Positions 51,654 through 58,791 of a stretch of 64,000 nt of DNA are shown here, piece after piece. The stretch's first letter is position 1. Each line of letters begins with the position of its first letter. Below the pieces are notes generated by a model, which did no database searches, was not told where the DNA came from, and saw only the letters and a program-made list of their open reading frames with translations. This DNA is from Methanosarcina sp. MTP4 (GTDB lineage Archaea; Halobacteriota; Methanosarcinia; Methanosarcinales; Methanosarcinaceae): contig NZ_CP009505.1 of assembly GCF_000970045.1 (NCBI RefSeq), positions 248,001-312,000 on the forward strand, given 5' to 3'. Position numbers and translations under genes: made by a program.

Positions 51654-52628
51654 TCAGAGTTCGGACATGCTGCTGTATTCCAGCACTGTTGAGATGGGGT
51701 CGGTGACGATTTCTATCCCGGTTTCTTCCAGGGCGCAGATCCCGTTGATCCCGCCTACCACCGCAATTCCAAACTTTCCTATCTCGACGGGAGCCCCGTA
51801 TAGAAACTCGTCGACGTCTCCCGGAGGAAGGCAGCCTTTTAATCCGGCTTTTTCTGCCTTTTCAATGATTTCCTTTACCCTGTCATATGCCGAAGAATTT
51901 ACCTGGCGCATGTTGGCAAGGATTTTCCCATTCCCGTGTTCAAGGACTTCGAGTACCGAGGTCGGTTTCCTTGTCATGAAGACCTTTATCGGGTCGATGG
52001 ATGTCCCACTGTAGGATATAAGGTCCAGAAAGCGGTCAGGTGCGTTGTTTTCGATCTGCATGACTCCTCCGTAAGCAGGTTCCACAGGTATTCCCGCTTT
52101 TAGCATGAGCCCGTCGAAGGTGACACTGCAGACGGTAGCAATCCCTATTTTCCCTGGGGGAAGGGAAATTTCCGTATCTGTCTCCTCTTCAAAGATCTTG
52201 ACCCTCGAGCTTATCGTGTACCCGGAATTTGCCGTGTAAGAAAGCACGTCAATGACGGTTTCGAAATCGTCCTTGTCAAAATACGAAACGTTTACTACCA
52301 CATCCCCTTTGTTAGTCTCGGGGTTGTACGTGGTCCTGAACGCCATCTCCTCAATTCGGGATATCACAAAACCGAAACGGTCCCCTATAAGGGCGTCGTG
52401 CATCTCGCTTTCCCCGAGTTCAGTAAGTGTGCGCCCGGCATACCCGTGCTTGCGTGTAAAACCCCTCTCATCCAGGATCCTAAGGTGGTAGCGGACTGCC
52501 CGCTCCCCTATGTCATAGCCCCTGTTGTTCAGTTCGTCGGCTATGGCCCGGGCACCTATGGGCTTGTCACTTTCGTGAATTACCCTCATTATCTCTATGA
52601 GTTTTCGCTCTATTTGCGGATCCATCAT
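51654..52628 (-). CDS. nrpR: NrpR-type nitrogen regulator (winged helix + NrpR domain)
   Basis: A 324-aa transcriptional regulator. Residues about 1-70 form a winged helix (IMRVIHESDKPIGARAIADE, RAVRYHLRILDERGFTRK); the remainder is one NrpR (DUF128) effector domain with LPPGKIGIATVCSVTFDG, PVEPAYGGVMQIEN and CLPPGDVDEFLYG. In Methanosarcina mazei the DNA-binding protein NrpRI has one HTH and one such domain and works with a second, HTH-less protein; this gene fits NrpRI. It represses nitrogen-assimilation genes until 2-oxoglutarate rises. Start ATG 52628 or 52625; GTG 52637 is less likely. Confidence 0.9.
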   Translation of the reverse strand: MMDPQIERKLIEIMRVIHESDKPIGARAIADELNNRGYDIGERAVRYHLRILDERGFTRKHGYAGRTLTELGESEMHDALIGDRFGFVISRIEEMAFRTTYNPETNKGDVVVNVSYFDKDDFETVIDVLSYTANSGYTISSRVKIFEEETDTEISLPPGKIGIATVCSVTFDGLMLKAGIPVEPAYGGVMQIENNAPDRFLDLISYSGTSIDPIKVFMTRKPTSVLEVLEHGNGKILANMRQVNSSAYDRVKEIIEKAEKAGLKGCLPPGDVDEFLYGAPVEIGKFGIAVVGGINGICALEETGIEIVTDPISTVLEYSSMSEL

Positions 52629-52949
52629 GTTAAACACCGTTGTACCCTGTATGTAAAATCATGATCTTCGCGGGTTTCCGCGAGAAAAACTGTGAAATAT
52701 ATGGAAATGTTCTTGAAAAGGCAAATGCAAACATGTTGTTGATTTTGATTCAACGCTGGTCTTAAATATTCAATTATAGTAAATCTTTTAGTACTTAAAT
52801 AAGTTTGTCTCCTGTGCCGCCGGAGACAGATTTTTTCCTAACCGGCGCGAAACAATTTTACTGGTTTGTAAGGGTTTTTTTCAGGAGTTCCCCTTTCCTG
52901 CGGAAATGAACACCTGACTAATTTTTACATTTCTCTGAGGGATAAGAAC
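52629..52949. promoter_or_regulatory. Upstream region of nrpR
   Basis: AT-rich spacer with possible TATA elements near 52765-52800 (for leftward transcription). The palindromic CGCGGGTTTCCGCG at 52669-52682 could form a small hairpin in the nrpR leader. No gene seen. Confidence 0.35.
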
Positions 52950-53480
52950 TTATACAATTTTTATCTCCCCTCTGGCAGGGGAATAAACTTCTCCTGTTTC
53001 CTGAAGCTTTTTGAGGGTTTCTTCTAATTTTTCCGGGGTCAGGCCTTTTTCAAGGATATTTTCCCGGAGTTTTCCTATTTCCATCTCCCCTCCGGCTGTT
53101 TCAAGGGTTTCGAGAATTACTTTTCGCGGATCTTTTTTCCCGGTCAGGGGGTTTGAAGGCCTTCCGGAAGGTTTCCCGGAGGATTTTCTTTTGGTTCCCG
53201 TCCCGAAATCCGAATTTCCGCTTTCCTGAAAAAGGTCCCCTGTAAATAGTTTTTCTCCTTCCCTCGAGATTTCTGCCTGCAGGCGGGTCCTGGCAGCAAC
53301 GGCTTTTTCAAGCTCGTCGGAAGAATAAAAGACCCGGAGCTTCCTGGCCCGCAGGCGGGCTCCGCAGTGTTGGCAGCTTACGGTTTTTTTCCCGGTCTCA
53401 ATGATCTGGGCATGTTCCCTGCACCTGGGACAGACTACAACAGAGTACTGAAGTTCTTCCGGGCTTATGCCGAATTCCAG
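52950..53480 (-). CDS. Zinc-ribbon + MCM-type winged-helix protein, apparently started at CTG
   Basis: An open frame of 177 codons with no ATG, GTG or TTG near its 5' end. The protein begins YSVVVCPRCREHAQ and continues VSCQHCGARLRARKLRVF, a four-Cys zinc ribbon (residues 17-39), then FYSSDELEKAVAARTRLQAE, a Ser/Gly/Pro-rich linker (about 80-118), and a C-terminal winged helix (about 119-176) ending GEVYSPARGEIKIV, like the C-terminal domain of MCM helicases. The ribbon resembles haloarchaeal DUF5817 proteins. GGGAGGTGA of the upstream gene's end lies just before a CTG at 53480, proposed as start (176 aa). Probably a DNA-binding protein linked to replication or transcription. Confidence 0.8.
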   Translation of the reverse strand: MEFGISPEELQYSVVVCPRCREHAQIIETGKKTVSCQHCGARLRARKLRVFYSSDELEKAVAARTRLQAEISREGEKLFTGDLFQESGNSDFGTGTKRKSSGKPSGRPSNPLTGKKDPRKVILETLETAGGEMEIGKLRENILEKGLTPEKLEETLKKLQETGEVYSPARGEIKIV

Positions 53481-53486
53481 GCTTTC

Positions 53487-54161
53487 TCACCTCCCATACC
53501 TTCTCTGCCGCTTCTGGTAATCCCTTATAACCCTCTGAAGGTCTATTTTTCGGACCTCCTTCCAGTTGACGTCCGTGAAATAGAGTTCCGAGTACACGGA
53601 CTGCCAGACCAGGAAATCCGAGAGTTTCTGGCCTCCCGAACGGATCATTATGTCAGGTTCTTGTTTGACAAGCAGGCGGGATTCCAGGTGTTTTTCATCA
53701 ATTTCTTCGGGCCTGACGCTGCCCTGTTTCACGTCCTTCAGGACTTCCAGTACTGCTCTGGTTATTTCTTCTCTCCCTCCTAAGCCGAGAGAGACGTATA
53801 CAAAGAAGTTTTTTCCTTCACGCCGGGTTGTGACTTCTCCTTCATGTCCGTATATTTCATATCCTGTTCCCTGTGGGAGCATCGAAAAGCTTTCTTCCAG
53901 CCTGGACGCGATTCCGGATATTAACTCCGTTTTTAATGCCAGGTCATCCTTGAGGATGTCCACGTAGATGCTCACAAGGTCTACCTTGAATTTCCTGAAT
54001 TCGAGGAGGGCTAACTGGAGTTTCTCCATACTTTTCAAGTCCAGAAGGTCGGTTTCCTTAAGAATTACTGCTACATGTTTCGGGGCCTTTGAGGGGTATT
54101 TGGATATCTGCCAGGTCAGGTAGCTCTCGTAGATAGGATAGCCGAATGAAAGCAGGTTCAT
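53487..54161 (-). CDS. cis-Prenyltransferase homologue lacking the catalytic Asp (NgBR-like)
   Basis: A 224-aa protein of the UPP-synthase fold. The C-terminal half is well conserved: EPDIMIRSGGQKLSDFLVWQ with the diphosphate-binding Arg region, SELYFTDVNW and IRDYQKRQRRYG. At the N terminus, where active enzymes have HIAIIMDGNRRWA, it reads HVAVILKETDLLD: the catalytic Asp and the Asn-Arg-Arg are gone. Such subunits occur in heteromeric cis-prenyltransferases (yeast Nus1/human NgBR, and a reported Methanosarcina mazei pair), so this is probably the accessory subunit for glycosyl-carrier lipid synthesis. Start ATG 54161 follows GGGAGGAG; the frame opens at 54191. Its TGA lies 6 nt before the CTG of the zinc-ribbon gene. 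Confidence 0.85.
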   Translation of the reverse strand: MNLLSFGYPIYESYLTWQISKYPSKAPKHVAVILKETDLLDLKSMEKLQLALLEFRKFKVDLVSIYVDILKDDLALKTELISGIASRLEESFSMLPQGTGYEIYGHEGEVTTRREGKNFFVYVSLGLGGREEITRAVLEVLKDVKQGSVRPEEIDEKHLESRLLVKQEPDIMIRSGGQKLSDFLVWQSVYSELYFTDVNWKEVRKIDLQRVIRDYQKRQRRYGR

Positions 54162-54236
54162 CTGGAAAAGCTCCTCCCTTGGATAATGCAAGAAGTTTCA
54201 GGGTTCTGTTTAAGTTTCAGTTTTTATTCCGGGCTT

Positions 54237-55421
54237 TTACTTTGCGGTGGATACGATCTTGATTACATCCCCGTTTTTAAGCTCGTGCTTTTCCCCTAAC
54301 CTGAGTCTGGTCCTCGCGTCTACGGCGTAGAGGAAACGGTCTCCTATGTCGGTGTGGATCTGGTAGGCAAGGTCGTGGCAGGTCGAACCCTTTTTCATTA
54401 GGTAGGCGTCGGGAAGCATGTTATCGTTCTTGTCGGTCCATTTCCCTTCGTCTTCTACGGGATAGACCACTATCAGGTCAAGCAGCTCGAAAACTGCCCT
54501 GTTGATGCATTCCTGAACCCCGCTTCCGCCCAGGTGCTCAAGCACTTTTTTGATAGCTTCAAGCCCTTTTTTCTGAGCTGTCGTAAGCTCCTGGGCAACT
54601 ATCTCGAAGCTTCCGTTTCCGGGGGTGTATTTGATTGCCCCGCTTTTGGCGGCGGATTTAAGGGCAAGTTCCGCGGCAGCACTCGTGGGCACGACAATCC
54701 TGTCGAGTTCTTCCAGCTTATCCAGGTTATCCCTTGGAGCTACGTCTGCCTTATTTGCGGCAATTAGCAGAGGTTTGCTTATTTCCCGCATGGTATCACA
54801 GAGCCTTACCATGTCCTCTTCGCTCCATTTCACGTGATCCACCCGGGCAAGCCCTGTTTCAATCAGCGCGGCATTCACATGTGACTCATTGATCCCGGCT
54901 CCTGCCAGTTGCTCGGCGATCACGAGTTCTATCTTGAGCCCTTCGGCCTGGATCTTTCTGGAAAGCTTGAACCAGCTCCGTTCCAGAATCCCGTAGAGCC
55001 ACATGGTGATCTCCCGGTTCAGGAACGTAACATCTTCGAGGGGGTCGTGCTCTCCGATTTCCACGGGGTTGCCTTCGGAGTCCGTTCCTCCCGAGGCATC
55101 AACAACGTGGATGATTGCCTGGGCTTGCCTGAGTTCGTCCAGGAAGGTATTTCCAAGCCCTCTCCCTTTGCAGGCGTCAGGCACAAGCCCTGCCACGTCA
55201 ATAATGTCAATCGGGACGAGCCTGACCCCATCCACGCATTTCCCGCAGGGTTTTTCCTTCTCCCCGCAGGGGCATTCTGCCCGGACATAGGTGATGCCGT
55301 GGTTTGCATTGATGGTTGTGAATGGATAATTTGCAATTTCAACATCTGCAAGGGTAGCCGCTTTGAAAAAAGTGGATTTCCCGGCATTGGGTTTTCCTGC
55401 AAGTCCTATAGTCATCGACAT
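54237..55421 (-). CDS. YchF/Obg-like GTPase-family ATPase with TGS domain
   Basis: A 394-aa translation-linked P-loop protein. Walker A is GLAGKPNAGKSTFF (about 6-19), switch region NYPFTT, DVAGLVPDACKGRGLGN (G3), and AANKAD (G4-like, about 222). A Cys-rich loop CPCGEKEKPCGKC (about 51-63) is inserted after the first strands, typical of the archaeal/eukaryotic DRG-OLA-like branch. A TGS domain occupies the last 90 residues. Starts at ATG 55421 or 55415 without a clear ribosome-binding site. Likely monitors ribosomes or stress in the cytoplasm. Confidence 0.9.
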   Translation of the reverse strand: MSMTIGLAGKPNAGKSTFFKAATLADVEIANYPFTTINANHGITYVRAECPCGEKEKPCGKCVDGVRLVPIDIIDVAGLVPDACKGRGLGNTFLDELRQAQAIIHVVDASGGTDSEGNPVEIGEHDPLEDVTFLNREITMWLYGILERSWFKLSRKIQAEGLKIELVIAEQLAGAGINESHVNAALIETGLARVDHVKWSEEDMVRLCDTMREISKPLLIAANKADVAPRDNLDKLEELDRIVVPTSAAAELALKSAAKSGAIKYTPGNGSFEIVAQELTTAQKKGLEAIKKVLEHLGGSGVQECINRAVFELLDLIVVYPVEDEGKWTDKNDNMLPDAYLMKKGSTCHDLAYQIHTDIGDRFLYAVDARTRLRLGEKHELKNGDVIKIVSTAK

Positions 55422-55552
55422 AAATTATAAAAACGAGCTAGTTGCATTTAATCTTTATTGGTAGAGATGTCAGGGAAACAGGTTTTTTCCGATAACCACT
55501 CTGAAATCCCTGGAAAGGTCAGGAGTCCATTCCCGGCGTTCCGGCGATAAAC

Positions 55553-55560
55553 TTTATATC
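55553..55560 (+). promoter_or_regulatory. Candidate TATA box of the tRNA-Arg gene
   Basis: TTTATATC lies about 45 nt before the tRNA, which would allow a 5' leader of about 20 nt to be removed by RNase P. Confidence 0.5.
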
Positions 55561-55601
55561 GTTGAATGTTCTTATGGAGGAGTGCTCGCTGTATACTATG
55601 T

Positions 55602-55673
55602 GTCCCGATAGGGTAGCGGATATCCTTGAGGCCTGCGGAGCCTTAGACCTGAGTTCAAGTCTCAGTCGGGACG
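55602..55673 (+). tRNA. tRNA-Arg (anticodon GCG)
   Basis: A 72-nt cloverleaf. Acceptor stem GTCCCGA (55602-55608) pairs with TCGGGAC (55666-55672), followed by discriminator G. The D arm contains AGCGGAT; anticodon stem GAGGC/GCCTT (one G-T pair) encloses loop CTGCGGA, anticodon GCG at 55635-55637 (reads CGC and CGU). T arm CTGAG/CTCAG has loop TTCAAGT. CCA is not encoded. A T-rich run follows within 15 nt and could end transcription. Confidence 0.93.
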
Positions 55674-56100
55674 TTAACTTCTTTTTTGTTTTTGATCTTG
55701 TTTGATTTTCTGCTTTTTGTTTGATTTTCTGCTTTTTGCTTGATTTTTCTGATTTTTTATTTTTTATTCCGCAACCAGGGATTCTCTTTTCTTTTTGTTC
55801 AAGTGGATTTTGTGTTAAAGTTCCCAGTTACAAATCGGTGGTAATCTGGCCCTTTCAACCGTCATACCTCATGTTCTGGATCGAAAAAAAGGATAATTGA
55901 ATATAAGGAGTGAGGACATATAGAATCCATAAAAACTTGAATCTATACGAATCAATAAATTCAGGGAATACAAAATCTTTCAAAAACAAGCTTAGCAAAA
56001 TCTTTCAAAAACAAGCTTAGCAAAATCTTTCAAAAACAAGCTTAGCAAAAGCTCTCAAAAAGCAAGTATAGCAAAAGTCCATGGAATTCAGGGGATACTT
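55674..56100. repeat. Intergenic region with 25-bp tandem repeat (55971-56071)
   Basis: CAAAATCTTTCAAAAACAAG plus CTTAG recurs exactly at 55971, 55996 and 56021, then in a diverged 26-bp form at 56046, stopping about 30 nt before the lipoprotein ATG. Around 55690-55760 the words TTGATTTTCTGCTTTTT are repeated twice. No gene in the region. Confidence 0.9.
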
Positions 56101-56511
56101 ATGAATACAAAAATTTTGGTTTTGTTTTTGGTACTTGCGTCTCTCTTTATCTCCGGCTGTGCGGAGGAGGATGCAGGGCCGGTTGAGACTGATGAAGCCG
56201 GGGTTTCGGAATCCGGTGTTGAGGAGCAGGATGAAAGCTTGCCTGTCGGGCCTACCGAAGATCATATTGTCCGTCTTGAGTATTATGAGGTGATGAAACC
56301 TTCGGAACTGGATATCTCGAGGGGAGATTCCGTTTCCTGGTGGAGTTACAAGAGGCAGGGCACTTATGTGCTGGTCAGTGAAGATAGCCTGTTCCCGAGT
56401 ACGGAACTTAAGTACAGCGTTCCTTTCAGTTATACTTTTGATGAAGCCGGAATTTACAGCTTTACCGTGGAAGATGTCCCGGCTATGAACATGACAGTCA
56501 CGGTGAACTGA
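56101..56511 (+). CDS. Lipoprotein with cupredoxin-like domain
   Basis: A 136-aa exported protein. Signal peptide MNTKILVLFLVLASLFISGC ends in a lipobox with Cys20 for lipid attachment. An acidic linker (about 21-50, many Glu/Asp) is followed by an 85-residue beta-rich domain: IVRLEYYEVMKPSELDI, GDSVSWWSYKRQG and a final AGIYSFTVEDVPAMNMTVTV, similar in outline to cupredoxin domains. The usual Cys and His copper ligands are absent, so it is probably not a blue-copper protein. It likely sits on the outer face of the membrane; partner unknown. Confidence 0.75.
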   Translation: MNTKILVLFLVLASLFISGCAEEDAGPVETDEAGVSESGVEEQDESLPVGPTEDHIVRLEYYEVMKPSELDISRGDSVSWWSYKRQGTYVLVSEDSLFPSTELKYSVPFSYTFDEAGIYSFTVEDVPAMNMTVTVN

Positions 56512-56551
56512 ACCTCTTTTTAGAGGTTCTTTATTTTTATCGGCGCCTGAT

Positions 56552-57340
56552 TCAAACCTTGGTTATAGGCCTTGCCACGTTCTTGTAGTGGTCGAAAAGG
56601 TCTCTGCCCCATTTGAGTGCACTGTCGTCAAAACTCACCAGGTTGTGGTTATAGTAGATGCCGCTGTTACAAAAGAGGGAGATTGCCATGAACTTTTCAG
56701 TAACGATGCTTGAGGCAATTTTCATGTTATTGTTGTTGCAGACGTAGAGTTTTGTATATTTCAGGTTCAGAAAGTGTTCGAGTTCCCGCCTGTAGTCGTT
56801 AAGCATCCTGTCATAGACGTATTCCGTAAACACCAGGGAAATTTCCGTCCCCTTGGCGGCAAGTTCTATGCAAAGAGACGGGTAGATTGGCAGGAAAAAC
56901 GAGGAAGATATCATCACTTTCCCTGATTCTGCCAGGTGGTTCACAACTTCTTTCGGGTATTCGAAAACGTGGTTTCGATCAGGGTTTACCTCCATGTAGT
57001 CCCCGAGTTTTCCAATTTCGTCCAGAAACTCCGGTGGGATAGAGTTCATGTCCTGGTTTACCCAGTACTCATGGTTTTTATCAAAAACATTGAACGTTTC
57101 GAGGATGGTTTTCATTTTGGGGACAAGGATTTCTCCTATACTGGACAGTTTGTAGAGCCTGTTATTTTCAACTATAAGGTCATGCTTCATCAGAATTTTT
57201 ATCTGGGTCATTATCGGACTCGAGCGGACATTGAGCGTGCTCTTTATTTCTTCAATGTTCTTGGGCCCGTCAAGTAGCAATAGAAGGAGGCTTTTTCTTT
57301 TTTCCGAAAGAAAGAGTACGTCCAGTAATGATGACTCCAT
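56552..57340 (-). CDS. Msr-like regulator (HTH + DUF1724), copy 1
   Basis: A 262-aa regulator. Residues 1-80 are an ArsR-like winged helix (KRKSLLLLLLDGPKNIEEI, SSPIMTQIKILMKHDLIVEN); the rest is a DUF1724-type domain ending SFDDSALKWGRDLFDHYK. This is the architecture of the Msr proteins of Methanosarcina acetivorans, which control methyltransferase genes for methanol and methylamine use. I start at ATG 57340 (MESSLLD) behind GAGAGGGA; the frame opens at 57367. A paralogue follows upstream at 57820-58605, and both lie next to two hydantoinase-family genes. Its target genes are unknown. Confidence 0.85.
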   Translation of the reverse strand: MESSLLDVLFLSEKRKSLLLLLLDGPKNIEEIKSTLNVRSSPIMTQIKILMKHDLIVENNRLYKLSSIGEILVPKMKTILETFNVFDKNHEYWVNQDMNSIPPEFLDEIGKLGDYMEVNPDRNHVFEYPKEVVNHLAESGKVMISSSFFLPIYPSLCIELAAKGTEISLVFTEYVYDRMLNDYRRELEHFLNLKYTKLYVCNNNNMKIASSIVTEKFMAISLFCNSGIYYNHNLVSFDDSALKWGRDLFDHYKNVARPITKV

Positions 57341-57440
57341 TAAGATTCCCTCTCTCTTATAAATCACCTTATTTATATTTAAGGCTGTTTATATATCTGT
57401 GCTTGCGAGTTCTGCAGTCCCTGCCTGCCATTTCCGGTAT

Positions 57441-57533
57441 TTTTGCTTCCGGTGGGATAGAAGCTTTGGGGTTCTCTCGTGACTTCTGCTTCCTGTGGGA
57501 CGGAAGCTTTGGGGTCCTCTCGTGACTTCTGCT
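57441..57533. repeat. Imperfect 43-bp direct repeat, two copies and a remnant
   Basis: GCTTCCGGTGGGATAGAAGC and its continuation recur 43 bp later as GCTTCCTGTGGGACGGAAGC; a remnant with GAGGTAGAAGCTTC follows. Each copy contains TTCC...GGAAGC, a short inverted repeat. It lies between the two Msr-like genes, upstream of copy 1. The rest of 57368-57819 is AT-rich with no gene called. Confidence 0.85.
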
Positions 57534-57819
57534 GAGGTAGAAGCTTCAGAGGGGGGTTTGGGACTGAAGACATGCTTGAAGTTTTAATTTACGTCAATAC
57601 TTACTACTATAAATTATATAATTATTTTTCATTACTTTTTTATTTATGTTCTCTGGAAAGGCCATTTTATGTAACGTTTCTGATATTTTTTCCGAATGCT
57701 GGCAGTAGAGTATCAATTGTGAAGGCACTATTTGATTTTAATGCCATTATGGGGGTTAATATAATCTTTTCTGGCTCTATGTTCGGTCTTTTTATTTAGT
57801 AAGTCAATTGAGTCCTACT

Positions 57820-58605
57820 TTATATCTTGTTAACCTGCTTGGACAGGGTCTTGAAATAGTCATACAATTCCTGGCCCCAGCGCAGGGCTCTGGGCTTACC
57901 GCTCATTACGAACTGCTGGTCGAATTTCCCGTTTTTATCAAAGAGCCCGAGTAGCATGATTTTATCGGTAATTGTTATTTCGGTTGGTTTTGTCCCTTCC
58001 CTGGAAACGTATAGGCTCACATTTTCCATTTCCATAACTTCTTTTATCATGTCGTAATGTTCGCTTGAGAGGTGGTCCCAGACCGACTGAGTAAAGTTAA
58101 GGGAAAGTTCGACTTCTTTTCTTCCGAGTTCCACGTACAGGGGCAGGTAAGAAGGGTTGAAATAAGATGCAAAGGTTGCCACACGCTTTGAGTTTCCCAT
58201 ATTGTCAATGATTTCCTGGGCCGGCTCGTAAATATGGTTCAGGTCCGGCTCTATCAGGATGCAGCCCTCTAGTTCGGAGATCCTTTCCAGGAGGTTACGG
58301 GGAATTGCGTTCAGGTCATGTCCTGTCCAGTACGTGCTGTTCTGTTCCACAACGTCAAGGGCGCTGATCAGCGGCTTGACTTTCTTGACAATGAACTCCC
58401 CCAGCAAGGTAAGGCTGTACATCTTATCTTCCTGGACAATCAGGTCACTATCTATCAGTTTCTTGATCTGGGGGAGGATTGACGTGGCTGTGACATCCAG
58501 TTCGTTCTTGATGTCGTCAATATTTTTTGACCCGTTTTCCAGTAACAAGAGAAGGTTTTTTCTTTTATCGGAGCGGAAAACCAAATCAACAAGTGAAGAT
58601 TCCAT
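57820..58605 (-). CDS. Msr-like regulator (HTH + DUF1724), copy 2
   Basis: A 261-aa paralogue of copy 1, clearly similar over the whole length: MESSLVDLVFRSDKRKNLL at the start, NIDDIKNELDVTATSILPQI (helix-turn-helix), YWTGHDLNAIP in the linker and a last segment ALRWGQELYDYFK. ATG 58605 follows AAGGAGAT. Fold, order and length agree with Msr-type methyltransferase regulators. The genes downstream on the same strand do not encode methyltransferases, so the regulon must be elsewhere or new. Upstream is the hydantoinase/oxoprolinase-family gene at 58792. Confidence 0.85.
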   Translation of the reverse strand: MESSLVDLVFRSDKRKNLLLLLENGSKNIDDIKNELDVTATSILPQIKKLIDSDLIVQEDKMYSLTLLGEFIVKKVKPLISALDVVEQNSTYWTGHDLNAIPRNLLERISELEGCILIEPDLNHIYEPAQEIIDNMGNSKRVATFASYFNPSYLPLYVELGRKEVELSLNFTQSVWDHLSSEHYDMIKEVMEMENVSLYVSREGTKPTEITITDKIMLLGLFDKNGKFDQQFVMSGKPRALRWGQELYDYFKTLSKQVNKI

Positions 58606-58791
58606 ATCTCCTTACTTCCTGTGCTGTAATTTCTAATATCTACATCCGATTTTTCGGCTTTTTGGTGATACCAGACCGGCCTTTTTGCGCAGCAGGCCGA
58701 TTCTTCGCCTTCCTTTCAAATTCCAGTGTTTTCCCTGAGCCTGTCAGGTGAATTTTTCGAGTATGGTGTTCCGTTCTTCATAATCTGCAGC

